From the NCBI GenBank assembly GCA_964651045.1, contig CAZYVD010000022.1, forward strand, positions 1 through 37,200: DNA of 37,200 nucleotides. The letters are read 5' to 3'. This DNA comes from CAZYVD01 sp964651045 (GTDB lineage: Bacteria; Zhuqueibacterota; QNDG01; DSAB01). Position numbers and translations under genes: made by a program. Below are positions 1 through 7,334 of the stretch, in pieces. Under the pieces are notes generated by a model. That model was not told the DNA's origin. It ran no database searches and worked only from the letters and a program-made list of their open reading frames with translations. Every line of letters begins with the position of its first letter. The stretch's first letter is position 1.

Positions 1-598
1 TTAATACGGGAATTTTAATTGTCGCTAAAAGAAAAAATAGTTGACTTTGATCAACTATTCTTGGATAATAGGCTTTCTCACTTTCTAATCTATGTGCATG
101 ATATAAAACAGGACCATAAATTTCATTTTCAAAAAGATCACTACCAATTCCAGCTTCAAAACTACCTCGGACAGCTAATTTTGCTGCTAATGCCGCGATA
201 AAAGTGAACGAAAGTGCTTGAAATATTCTTAGAATATCAACTATAGGAACATGATTATAACCTTCTGCTAATGGAGTATAATAAATAACTGTATCAGAAA
301 ATAATTGTTTTTTAATAACCATATTTCCAAATTTTCTCATTATTACTTTTTTATCGCCCTTCAATTCTTTTAATTTATCATTGCAGTATTCTTGTGCTTT
401 TAATCTTCCGTCAAAAAAACTAGAAAATAAATTTCGAAACCCATTAATAATACCAAATGTATTTTTTATATGAACAATAAATTCTTGTTTTTCTTCTTCT
501 GTTATATGCAGTTTATTAATATTTTTTAAATGCTCAGTTTGATTTAAAACATCAATGTAAGCCAAAGCATAATATTGAAAATTTACTTTATCATTCAT
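1..598 (-). CDS. Partial protein with nucleotidyl-cyclase-like pattern, truncated at the window edge
   Basis: The minus strand is open from an ATG at 598 to the left edge with no stop, giving about 199 residues. I do not recognise a named family with certainty. Visible are YALAYIDVLNQ near the N terminus (Asp16), LFSDTVIYY near residue 100 (Asp102), and an RGSFEAGIG segment followed by IYGPVLYHAHRLESEKA and YPRIV. Two Asp-bearing strands, a following RG.(x)..G strand and a GP.L..A..LE helix is the layout of class III cyclase-fold proteins and their many uncharacterised bacterial relatives. The spacing between the two Asp residues is longer than in standard cyclases, so activity is uncertain. 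It lies in an island of defence and toxin genes, all on the same strand. Confidence is good that this is a gene and low on function. Confidence 0.6.
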   Translation of the reverse strand, partial: MNDKVNFQYYALAYIDVLNQTEHLKNINKLHITEEEKQEFIVHIKNTFGIINGFRNLFSSFFDGRLKAQEYCNDKLKELKGDKKVIMRKFGNMVIKKQLFSDTVIYYTPLAEGYNHVPIVDILRIFQALSFTFIAALAAKLAVRGSFEAGIGSDLFENEIYGPVLYHAHRLESEKAYYPRIVDQSQLFFLLATIKIPVL

Positions 599-666
599 TG
601 TTTACTTTCTTTGTATCAACTAACAATTATTTCTTAGACGAGTGGCCATCATATTTAATCTTTATT

Positions 667-697
667 GTGTGACACGACCCTTGTGGTCATGCCACAC
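667..697. repeat. Imperfect 13-bp hairpin
   Basis: Arms GTGTGACACGACC and GGTCATGCCACAC pair at 11 of 13 positions around a 5-base loop. Neither strand has a following T-run, so it is not an obvious terminator. It lies between the truncated left-edge gene and the attC-like site. The rest of 599-732 shows nothing coding. Confidence 0.5.
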
Positions 698-732
698 GTA
701 TTAACTTCATTATATGTTCTACTAGACAGGAC

Positions 733-807
733 ACCCGACGCTATGTAGAACCTGCCTGCTGCAGTCAGGCCAGCGGAATAGTGGTCAAGCGCAGCGCCTT
801 GTTAGGC
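733..807 (-). other. attC-like integron recombination site (75 bp)
   Basis: Read on the minus strand, the segment begins with a perfect core site GCCTAAC (801-807), runs into AAGGCGCTGCGCTTGACC, contains a central hairpin (GCCTG..CAGGC), and ends with GTCGGGT (733-739), one base from GTTRRRY. It starts about 26 bases past the stop of the DUF6544 gene, which is where an attC lies in a gene cassette. Length and polarity fit known attC sites. The right core is degenerate and the stem pairing is imperfect, so this remains a candidate. Confidence 0.5.
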
Positions 808-832
808 AGTATATAATTCGACTTGCTCATAC

Positions 833-1690
833 TCATCGTGCAAGCTCGTAACTGATCTTTGTGATCCGACCACGCCAGTAGGGCTTCGGCCCCTCGGGAA
901 GTATCCATGCTACTTCACCTTCTATTGGAATGCGCATTCCGTCGCGTATTTCATAATTGCTCCATCGGCCTTCCCACGGTGTTGGAACCATCTTGCCCGC
1001 AACAGTGCGTCCCCGTGCCTCTGCACGCACCGACTTGATTAGGCCCTCTTCATTGAAGCGGAACAGTAAAGTCACTGTGGTTTCACCCTCTTTCAAAGTT
1101 GCTTTAGCAGAGGAATCATTTACAGCTTCCCACCGCACGCCCTGGGTTGGTAGAAGCGCAGTTGGATACCAAACGGCTTCAGCAAAGAAGCGCATTAACT
1201 CACTGCTTGTCATCTCCGGCGTTCCCCGTATATTCGCTAGCGATATAAGCCCAAAAAGCGATGCATGAAGAATTCCTTCACCAGCGATGTATGCATCATG
1301 CACACGCACCGTGAGACCTGGCATCATCTTAATTTTACCATCCCAGACAAATCCCTGCCTATTTGTATTTACTCGCTGTATCGAAGTGAACAGTCTCCAT
1401 TGTTCACCTGTTTCGCTCATGTTGAAAGTGCCAGTGTGCTCAATTGTGACGGCCAAGATCATGGGTTGCCCGTCCGTAAGTACTGCATGAAAGTAACGTT
1501 GAACTGGTGCTGGTAATCCGTTCAATTCATTAGAGTCATATGCCGCAGATCCAATGGAAAGACGCGCAGCCTCTAATTTTTCATGCATCGTGTTTGTAGC
1601 GGAGTGCCAGCGATAAGAGCCGTATGCTAGGACAATGGCAATTATTGCCGTCAGTCCGATTATTATAAACAGGATTATCTTCCACCACAT
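833..1690 (-). CDS. DUF6544 (DUF6920)-type membrane-anchored protein
   Basis: A 285-residue protein of unknown function. It starts with a single hydrophobic segment (residues about 4-23), so it is probably anchored in the inner membrane with most of the chain outside the cytoplasm. The motif LPAPVQRYFHAVL (about 58-70), followed by an H.G.F strand, is characteristic of the uncharacterised DUF6544 family; the length is normal and the chain looks complete. ATG (MWWK) is the only sensible start; the ribosome-binding site is weak. G+C is clearly higher than in the genes around it, suggesting separate acquisition. An attC-like site follows the stop and a 250-380 bp repeat precedes the start, so it resembles a gene cassette. 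Family assignment is from memory of the motif. Confidence 0.75.
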   Translation of the reverse strand: MWWKIILFIIIGLTAIIAIVLAYGSYRWHSATNTMHEKLEAARLSIGSAAYDSNELNGLPAPVQRYFHAVLTDGQPMILAVTIEHTGTFNMSETGEQWRLFTSIQRVNTNRQGFVWDGKIKMMPGLTVRVHDAYIAGEGILHASLFGLISLANIRGTPEMTSSELMRFFAEAVWYPTALLPTQGVRWEAVNDSSAKATLKEGETTVTLLFRFNEEGLIKSVRAEARGRTVAGKMVPTPWEGRWSNYEIRDGMRIPIEGEVAWILPEGPKPYWRGRITKISYELAR

Positions 1691-1708
1691 AGCGTTGCTT
1701 CTTTCTGT

Positions 1709-2085
1709 ATAACGATTATTATATTGAATAAACCAGAATTTACCTGATAAGGTACCTTTTCATCACAAATGGGAATTGCTTTTTAACGGTTTCCACTTTA
1801 AACTCTGGCAAAAACTGAAAACTATTCATTTTTTAAAATTAGCACCTGTCAAGGTGAGTCCTGACTTCGAGTAAAGGTACACTCTTCCTAAAAGGTACCA
1901 TTGTAAAAGAACAATAAATAAATTAAAGACATACTTTTTACTTTACTTTCAGTAAGTAGGAATAATAACTTGCTTGAACATACAGCATACAGTATTTGGG
2001 GATTTTTATGAATGCTTTGCATAGTACCACTCTTTCGGATTCGCACATCGTTGTTCCAGTCAAGTCGATTTTTTCATTATACCTA
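1709..2085. repeat. Long imperfect direct repeat, copy A
   Basis: Copy A is well conserved with copy B (2905-3291) over about 1709-1964: both contain GAATAAACCAGAAT, ACGGTTTCCACTTTAAACTC and ATACTTTTTACTTTACTTTC. Similarity fades and then returns around GGATTCGCAC (2038-2047). Inside are inverted GGTACC-centred motifs (GGTACCTTTT and AAAAGGTACC). On the minus strand the element runs from TATAATG-like to CGTTATAC, resembling degenerate integron core sites. With copy B it brackets the HepT/MntA pair. No ORF in it looks real. The rest of 1691-2170 shows nothing else. Confidence 0.75.
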
Positions 2086-2170
2086 ATTTTATACTACAAT
2101 GAATTACAATGCAATATTCTATTCTCAGGTAATATATGAGGCTAAAAAATTAATTAATGAATATATAGAA

Positions 2171-2542
2171 TTACTTAAGATCATTTATAATTTTCTTTAT
2201 TGTCTCAGCTAAGGGGGGAATATGTTTTTTACATACTAAGAAAATTTCTTCGGCATCAATATCAAAGTATTGATGAGTAATAATATCTCTTAAACCTTTT
2301 GCACCTTTCCAATCTATTTCAGGATATTTTGTAAAAAGAGTTTTATTTGTAATTTTATCAACATTCTTTAAACTTTCTCCAATTGCAATTAATTGCATAC
2401 AAATTGAATCTAGTTTTTCCATACCTTCCGGTGAGTTCGTAAAATCTTCTACTGTTTTTATTGGTGTGAAACGGGTGATTACTTTTTGAGTAGCGCCCAA
2501 TATTTGATTTAATATATCATGTACTAACTCTTTATCATACAT
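2171..2542 (-). CDS. hepT: HepT-like toxin (DUF86 family RNase)
   Basis: Toxin half of a HepT/MntA type VII toxin-antitoxin pair. HepT proteins are HEPN-fold ribonucleases with an R-X4-6-H-X-Y active site, seen here as RDIITHQY (Arg85, His90, Tyr92 counting from the chosen start). In characterised pairs the Tyr is AMPylated by the partner, which silences the toxin. The length (123 residues) is typical. I start at the ATG at 2542, which overlaps the antitoxin gene end by 8 bases; an in-frame GTG at 2551 is an alternative. The antitoxin gene precedes it, so both come from one promoter. The active site appears intact. Confidence 0.88.
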   Translation of the reverse strand: MYDKELVHDILNQILGATQKVITRFTPIKTVEDFTNSPEGMEKLDSICMQLIAIGESLKNVDKITNKTLFTKYPEIDWKGAKGLRDIITHQYFDIDAEEIFLVCKKHIPPLAETIKKIINDLK

Positions 2543-2825
2543 AAATAACACACTTCTCGATATGTTTTTTTAGGTATGGATTCATTTTCTCATGATTTCT
2601 CACAATATCAACATTTATATTGAGCAATTTTTCCAATTCATCTTTGATATGCACAAGTTTAAAAATATCTGGTTCTGTAGTTTCAATTATAATATCAATG
2701 TCGCTCTCATCTCTTCCTTCATCTTTTGAGTATGAGCCAAATAATCCTATATTATTAATACCATACTTCTTGGCATTCTCTTTTTTGTATTTTTTTAGAA
2801 TTTTAAGAATTTCTGAACGAGTCAC
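2535..2825 (-). CDS. mntA: MntA-like antitoxin nucleotidyltransferase
   Basis: A 96-residue minimal nucleotidyltransferase, the antitoxin of the HepT pair. The signature G-S-X10-D-X-D is exact: GSYS beginning at Gly30, then DESDIDI with Asp42 and Asp44. In studied systems this enzyme transfers AMP to the HepT active-site Tyr. The start is GTG (MTRSE), with an AAGGAG ribosome-binding site about 8 bases upstream. It overlaps hepT at its 3' end. A 23-bp palindrome covers the -10 region of its promoter (2853-2885), suggesting autoregulation by the complex. The family is certain; the mechanism is taken from characterised homologues. Confidence 0.88.
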   Translation of the reverse strand: MTRSEILKILKKYKKENAKKYGINNIGLFGSYSKDEGRDESDIDIIIETTEPDIFKLVHIKDELEKLLNINVDIVRNHEKMNPYLKKHIEKCVIYV

Positions 2826-2852
2826 TATTTTGCTCCTTGTTCAATTTTCATT

Positions 2853-2885
2853 CAATGAATTTAATAAATTCATTGCAAATGTCAA
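2853..2885 (-). promoter_or_regulatory. Promoter and operator of mntA-hepT
   Basis: On the minus strand TTGACA (2880-2885) is followed after 16 bases by TAAATT (2858-2863). A perfect odd palindrome with 11-bp arms (CAATGAATTTA and its complement, one central base) spans 2853-2875 and covers the -10 region. This is the expected layout for repression by the toxin-antitoxin complex. Confidence 0.65.
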
Positions 2886-2904
2886 ATACTTTTATATTTA
2901 AAGG

Positions 2905-3291
2905 CCTAACGCTTATCATCTTGAATAAACCAGAATATACCTGATAAAGTACCTTTTCATTACAAATGGAAATTGCTTTTCAACGGTTTCCACTTTAAAC
3001 TCTGGCAAAAACTGAAAGCCCTTCATTTTTTTGAAATGTTCAGCATGCAGGATGCGTCTGGATTTTGAGTAAAGGTACACTCTTCGTGAGCTTAAAAGGT
3101 ACCGTTGTAAAGGAACAATAATCAATTTAAAGATATACTTTTTACTTTACTTTCAGCAAGTAGGAAATGTTAAGACGCTGGAAACTAATACGCAATTTAA
3201 CATTAAATTTTTAAATAGCTGATTCGGATATTAAGAAGATTGGATTCGCACGTAGCGTTTCTCGTCATCTTGAACATTTTGTTATATCACA
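2905..3291. repeat. Long imperfect direct repeat, copy B
   Basis: Partner of copy A (1709-2085), same orientation, best conserved over 2905-3170. On the minus strand it ends in AAGCGTTAGGCC, a perfect GTTAGGC core site preceded by GC as in many attC sites. At the other end it begins TATAACAAAATGTTCAAG, which resembles the TAACAA..GTTCAAG start of attC sites. At about 385 bp it is much longer than usual attC sites (about 60-140 bp), so it may be an attC carrying an insertion or an unrelated repeat. It lies just past the restriction operon in gene direction. Confidence 0.7.
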
Positions 3292-3390
3292 TAACTAATT
3301 AATAAACTATTGATTAAGTCCCTATAAATTGCATCTTTTAAATTATATTTAAGTAAAAATTCCTTATTATAGATCATCTCATTTTCATAT

Positions 3391-3456
3391 TTAGGATATA
3401 AATTTTCTATCTTATTATTAAATCGAATTCTTATTTAGTCTCAATTTATATCCTAA
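3391..3456. repeat. Perfect 14-bp inverted repeat downstream of hicB
   Basis: Arms TTAGGATATAAATT (3391-3404) and AATTTATATCCTAA (3443-3456) flank a 38-base AT-rich loop. It lies just past the last gene of the restriction operon. There is no clear T-run, so a simple intrinsic terminator is doubtful. The remaining bases from 3292 to 3475 hold no gene. Confidence 0.6.
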
Positions 3457-3475
3457 CTTATTTTTTTATCATTAT

Positions 3476-3688
3476 TTAAGCATACATTAACCTTCCTTTG
3501 GGTTGAGGTATTGGTCGACCTATTTCTTTGGCTGTTTCAATCCATTCTGATATTATGACTTCTGCGTTACTAAGTGCTTCTTGGTATGTTCTACCATCAG
3601 CCATACATCCTGGAAGTTCTGGCACCTCTGCAATAAATGAGTTATCCTCATCACTCCAATAAATAATAATTTCATACTTACTTTTCAT
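3476..3688 (-). CDS. hicB: Orphan HicB-like antitoxin
   Basis: A 70-residue HicB-family protein. The line YWSDEDNSFIAEVPELPGCMADG and the following EAL.NAE..I..WIETAKE helix are the HicB partial RNase-H-like fold, which neutralises HicA mRNA interferases. I start at the ATG preceded by a GGAG box; an upstream in-frame TTG lies inside that box and is unlikely. No HicA (a short, basic, His-containing double-stranded-RNA-binding-like protein) is visible on either side. It may therefore be an orphan antitoxin, a regulator, or a remnant. It follows a methyltransferase gene by 56 bases and is probably last in that operon. Confidence 0.82.
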   Translation of the reverse strand: MKSKYEIIIYWSDEDNSFIAEVPELPGCMADGRTYQEALSNAEVIISEWIETAKEIGRPIPQPKGRLMYA

Positions 3689-3744
3689 TTTTATCTCCAA
3701 AAGTTAACCTATATTTTATTATAATATTTCTTATTTGTTTTACT

Positions 3745-4698
3745 TTATTGGAAAAGTGGTAACCCTACATTATTTTTATGACTAACTAATTTTTCTTTTT
3801 TGTTTAGTTTTATTTTTGTGAAGTCAATATCTTTAATATTTTCTGGGATTGAAAAATATGTTGCTAATTTTTCCCAATCCTTGTCTCTAATTGTAATTAT
3901 ATCATCCAAATAATAACTAACCCAAATATCACCTATTTTAGAATTTGCAAATTCTTTTGAAAGTTTATCTTTTGTAATATTGACATATTTTTCATCAATA
4001 TCTATTCCAATAAATTTTCTCCCTAATCTCTTAGCAGCTATAACAGATGTGCCAGTACCAACGAAAGGATCTAATACAATATCTCCTTCGTCAGTACTCA
4101 TCAGAATAATTCTTTCCAATAAATGTATAGGTAACTGACAAGGATGCTCATCTCTGTATTTATTGTGTTTTATACGATGAATATCTGTCCAGACATCCGA
4201 TACTAAGGGCCCAAAAGGATGTAGTCCCGCTTTTTTCCCGCCGTAATCTTTTAAAAGATAATTACATTTTCTGCATCGTTTATGTGGATAGCGAATTTCA
4301 TAAAACTTATTTTTCTTCGAGTCTTTTGCATAATACAAGATACCATAATGAGAGGGTTGTAAGCTTCTGCCCATTGGAGCAGTCGGTGCATCCCATGCAA
4401 TCCAATGTTTAAAATAGGCAATTTCATTTAAAAAAGTTGCATAGTATGTTAACCACTTGGGGATATTGTGTACAAATATAGAACCAGTGGTTTTAGTAAT
4501 TCTAACCATTTCATATATCCACTCTTTACACCAATATAAATATGCATTGGACTCTTTACTATCGCTATATCCATTATACTTCTTTCCCAGATTAAAAGGT
4601 GGATCTGCAAATGTGACATCCACAGAATCATCTGGGATATCTTTCATAATTTCCAAACAGTCTCCTTGAATTATCTGATTGATGTAGTTGTCAGTCAT
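3745..4698 (-). CDS. Beta-class site-specific DNA methyltransferase
   Basis: A 317-residue S-adenosylmethionine-dependent amino-methyltransferase (N6-adenine or N4-cytosine). The catalytic motif IV (ADPPFNLGKKY, residues 31-41) comes first. The SAM-binding motif I (LDPFVGTGTS, about residue 220, then FIGIDID) follows near the C terminus. That order defines the beta class, with the target-recognition region between. DPPF favours N6-adenine. A CRKC pair in the middle could be half a metal site. The ATG at 4698 overlaps the stop of the upstream gene as ATGA and has a GGAG box, so translation is coupled; a further in-frame ATG 15 bases earlier is less likely. It presumably protects DNA from a nuclease of the same operon; its sequence specificity is not readable. 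Confidence 0.88.
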   Translation of the reverse strand: MTDNYINQIIQGDCLEIMKDIPDDSVDVTFADPPFNLGKKYNGYSDSKESNAYLYWCKEWIYEMVRITKTTGSIFVHNIPKWLTYYATFLNEIAYFKHWIAWDAPTAPMGRSLQPSHYGILYYAKDSKKNKFYEIRYPHKRCRKCNYLLKDYGGKKAGLHPFGPLVSDVWTDIHRIKHNKYRDEHPCQLPIHLLERIILMSTDEGDIVLDPFVGTGTSVIAAKRLGRKFIGIDIDEKYVNITKDKLSKEFANSKIGDIWVSYYLDDIITIRDKDWEKLATYFSIPENIKDIDFTKIKLNKKEKLVSHKNNVGLPLFQ

Positions 4699-6344
4699 AT
4701 TTTTAATCTCCATATTTGTAATGCTTTTTCAGCAAACTCCTTTTGACGTTTTTCAATCTCTTCAGGTCTCCATTCTGTGGATTCTAATAAAGATTTGGTT
4801 ATGTTAATTTCAGATTGTTCGTATATATCCTTCTTCTCCTCAAAATTTCCATTCCGGATATCTGAATTCATTTTTTTATCCAACAAAGTTAGGTTTCCGA
4901 TTCGTTTAAAGTAACTCTTATGCAATTCTTCAGTAAATTCCGTCCAGTCATGTTTTAAATTCGATGGATTAGCAGGCAAGATATGTTCTAAATCTATCCT
5001 TTCTGGGTTACTAAGTGGTCCTAACTCATTGGTAGTCCTATAGGATTTTTCAATCTCAGACAAATAGTAACGAGCTATATAATTTTTTGATATAGATGCA
5101 ATTTCAAAAGCTCTTTTGAACTGCTCATCAGTCGGAACAATACTTTCGATTGATTTTTTTAATTCTAATGCATTTTTAATCTCGCCTTCATTTATAAGTC
5201 TGGCCTGACTAGAAAATTCCTTTTCTAATGTTCCGGCACCAATAGTTCCAGTAATCAAATTTCTGACTGACCAAGAAACAATTAATTTTAAAGCCTTTTC
5301 AACATCATGCTTGTCAAATCTATCTAATATAGCAAGTAACAAAGGTCTATTTTGTGTCAATCTTAACTCTTTCAGTGCTGAAATATATTCAGTACAATTG
5401 GTTGAATAATCTTTCCAAAAAGAATGCCCTGGATTTAAAATAGCTAAATATAATTGAGTGTTTTTATCTAAATTGGTTAATAGCGCAATTGATTGAGCTT
5501 TATTCATTGTTTTATCTTTTATATCTTTAAATAACTGTTTTTCTCTCGTTAATCCATTTTTTGATGACCAATAATTCTTTATATATTGTAAAATTTCATC
5601 TTCATTTTCTGCGGCTTCAATTGCGCCGGTAAATCTTAACCATTTATCCTGGGCTTCACCGAGTCTATCTTCTGCCTTATTAAACAAATAATTTTTAATC
5701 AGGTCTGTCTGGGAAAGTGCTAATCCACGATCGTTAAGTGTTTCAAATACAGTGAATGCATTTACTTCATCTGATACAGTAACTATTACGATCCTTAATT
5801 TTTTCTCTATAAACTCAACTAAATTATAGATATCCTCTATGCCTCGGTTTTTAAACCAATTATCAACAAATGCTTCTATCAATTTATATGAATTTAGAAT
5901 TCTTTCATGTGATTCTTTGTTAGGCTCTATGTCATTATCGTTGTTTAATACCCTTTTTAAATAAAAATCATTGTCTACATTATTCAGTTTAAGCCTCTGT
6001 TCAACATCACCCCTATATGATCTTTTTTGTAAAAAGTCATTTTCTAAGGCTTTTGCATTATCCTTAATGTTCTCTCTATAAAGAAGATTACGAACAGCAG
6101 AAAAAAATAAACTTATAGTAGCTATCCTTTGTTGGCCATCTACGATTTCAAAATAATCCCCTTTGTTGTTAACAACTATAGTTCCAATAAAGTAATCCTC
6201 AGGATATGAATTTTTTATATCTTCAAACAGATCTTGTATATTAGAAATTTCCCAAGCAAATGGCCTTTGATAAACAGGAACCCTTAAGATATTATCTTTA
6301 ATATAATGACCTATTCCATCATCACTAAACTTGATTTTAGCCAT
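4695..6344 (-). CDS. GmrSD-type restriction protein (DUF262 + DUF1524 HNH)
   Basis: A 549-residue fused protein. The N-terminal DUF262 domain carries VPVYQRPFAW (22-31) and IVDGQQR (about 66-72), a ParB/sulfiredoxin-like NTP-binding fold. The C-terminal DUF1524 domain carries the HNH nuclease signature: LEHILPAN, then KRIGNLTLL, an Asn, and a final W..EEI..R...FAEKALQIW. In GmrSD enzymes these parts cleave modified phage DNA, using nucleotide hydrolysis for control. The fused form is common. Its ATG overlaps the preceding stop by one base (TAATG) and GGAGGG lies just upstream. Unusually it lies between a DpnII-like nuclease and a methyltransferase rather than alone. Domain calls are firm; the target is unknown. 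Confidence 0.9.
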   Translation of the reverse strand: MAKIKFSDDGIGHYIKDNILRVPVYQRPFAWEISNIQDLFEDIKNSYPEDYFIGTIVVNNKGDYFEIVDGQQRIATISLFFSAVRNLLYRENIKDNAKALENDFLQKRSYRGDVEQRLKLNNVDNDFYLKRVLNNDNDIEPNKESHERILNSYKLIEAFVDNWFKNRGIEDIYNLVEFIEKKLRIVIVTVSDEVNAFTVFETLNDRGLALSQTDLIKNYLFNKAEDRLGEAQDKWLRFTGAIEAAENEDEILQYIKNYWSSKNGLTREKQLFKDIKDKTMNKAQSIALLTNLDKNTQLYLAILNPGHSFWKDYSTNCTEYISALKELRLTQNRPLLLAILDRFDKHDVEKALKLIVSWSVRNLITGTIGAGTLEKEFSSQARLINEGEIKNALELKKSIESIVPTDEQFKRAFEIASISKNYIARYYLSEIEKSYRTTNELGPLSNPERIDLEHILPANPSNLKHDWTEFTEELHKSYFKRIGNLTLLDKKMNSDIRNGNFEEKKDIYEQSEINITKSLLESTEWRPEEIEKRQKEFAEKALQIWRLKI

Positions 6345-7330
6345 TACATCCCTCCAATTTTATCTTCTACAAATTGTTTAAATCGTTCTAATTCATCTTT
6401 ATGGAAAGTAAAAACATCTTCATATGCAGCAACCATTCTTTTTAAATCATTTTTTCTTACATACCAACCAATGCCATCAACAAAACCTAAAAAATGAGCT
6501 TCTGGATAATGTTCTTTTATTAAAGAATCGATTGAAATCTCTGTTTTTGATTTGTCACCCTGACCTGAAGAAGTTGTAACCAAATATGAACATTCAATAA
6601 TTATTCTTGGATTTTTCTTATCCGGAATAATAAAGTCCATTGTTCGTTTTGTATCAGGGGCATTACTTATTAGCTCGCTTAAGTCTCCCTTTTCAAACCG
6701 AATTTTCATCTCATCCAATATATCTTCGATAATGATTTCGGGATTATTTTCCTTTTTTCCTGAATATGACCCTTTCTCTTTATAACGTATTAATGTATCA
6801 ATCATCGCTTCTATTTCAAAATTCAATTTAGAAATACTTAACTTTTTAAGTTCAAAAAGAGGTAACGCATTATAAAGAATTGGAATTGTTGAGCCCTCAA
6901 AAAATATGTTTACCAAACCTTTTCTAAAAAATTTATTTTCTTTTATCTTACGTTGAATTTTATTGTCTGACCATTCCTTAATATTTTCTCTATCACTTAT
7001 TTCTGCTTCTGCTAACCATTTATCTTTATTGATAAGTAAAGTTAACTCAGGATCATCAACTATTCTCATAAATGTTATAAGTCTTTTTAAGCTCTCATTT
7101 GAGAAACCTGTTAATGCAAGTAAAGCACGTAATCCATTCTCTTTTTTACAAATTAAATCCTCAAATAGTTCTTTTCGCAAACCTGTATTTTGGATTTGAT
7201 TTTTCAAAACAAGTAAAGTCTCTTTAATTGAATTAACATACCCTTCATAAGTTTCCTCGAATTTTCTATTGTAGAAATAAAAAGTATTTTTTGTAATAAC
7301 TATGTTATATTTTTCTTGAGTGCTTTTCAT
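6344..7330 (-). CDS. DpnII-like PD-(D/E)XK type II restriction endonuclease
   Basis: A 328-residue protein whose C-terminal third resembles the DpnII/MboI family. It shows KRTMDFIIPD (Asp232), RIIIECSYL (Glu246), SSGQGDKSK (Lys260 or Lys262) and FLGFVDGIGWYVRKNDLKR, which parallels the conserved W.TDG.GW..AK..L. segment of DpnII. These supply the metal-binding and catalytic residues of a restriction-endonuclease fold. I recognise no domain in the N-terminal two thirds. The ATG at 7330 is four bases past the methyltransferase stop, with AGAGG just upstream; an earlier in-frame start would lie inside the previous gene. Its site may not be GATC, because the adjacent upstream methyltransferase is of the TSPPY type rather than a Dam type. 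Family placement is by pattern. Confidence 0.72.
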   Translation of the reverse strand: MKSTQEKYNIVITKNTFYFYNRKFEETYEGYVNSIKETLLVLKNQIQNTGLRKELFEDLICKKENGLRALLALTGFSNESLKRLITFMRIVDDPELTLLINKDKWLAEAEISDRENIKEWSDNKIQRKIKENKFFRKGLVNIFFEGSTIPILYNALPLFELKKLSISKLNFEIEAMIDTLIRYKEKGSYSGKKENNPEIIIEDILDEMKIRFEKGDLSELISNAPDTKRTMDFIIPDKKNPRIIIECSYLVTTSSGQGDKSKTEISIDSLIKEHYPEAHFLGFVDGIGWYVRKNDLKRMVAAYEDVFTFHKDELERFKQFVEDKIGGM

Positions 7331-7334
7331 CCTG

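Noticed and set aside
19..201. Short plus-strand frame at the left edge
   Set aside because: It lies wholly inside the longer minus-strand partial gene with the better pattern and has no ribosome-binding site.
957..1516. Several plus-strand frames opposite the DUF6544 gene
   Set aside because: They are antisense shadows of a gene with a clear family motif and membrane anchor.
2916..3125. 69-codon minus frame
   Set aside because: It lies within repeat copy B; the homologous copy A does not keep it open.
3391..3456. Inverted repeat considered as another attC site
   Set aside because: The core-like ends have the wrong polarity for the minus-strand gene and the arms are perfectly symmetrical, unlike attC.
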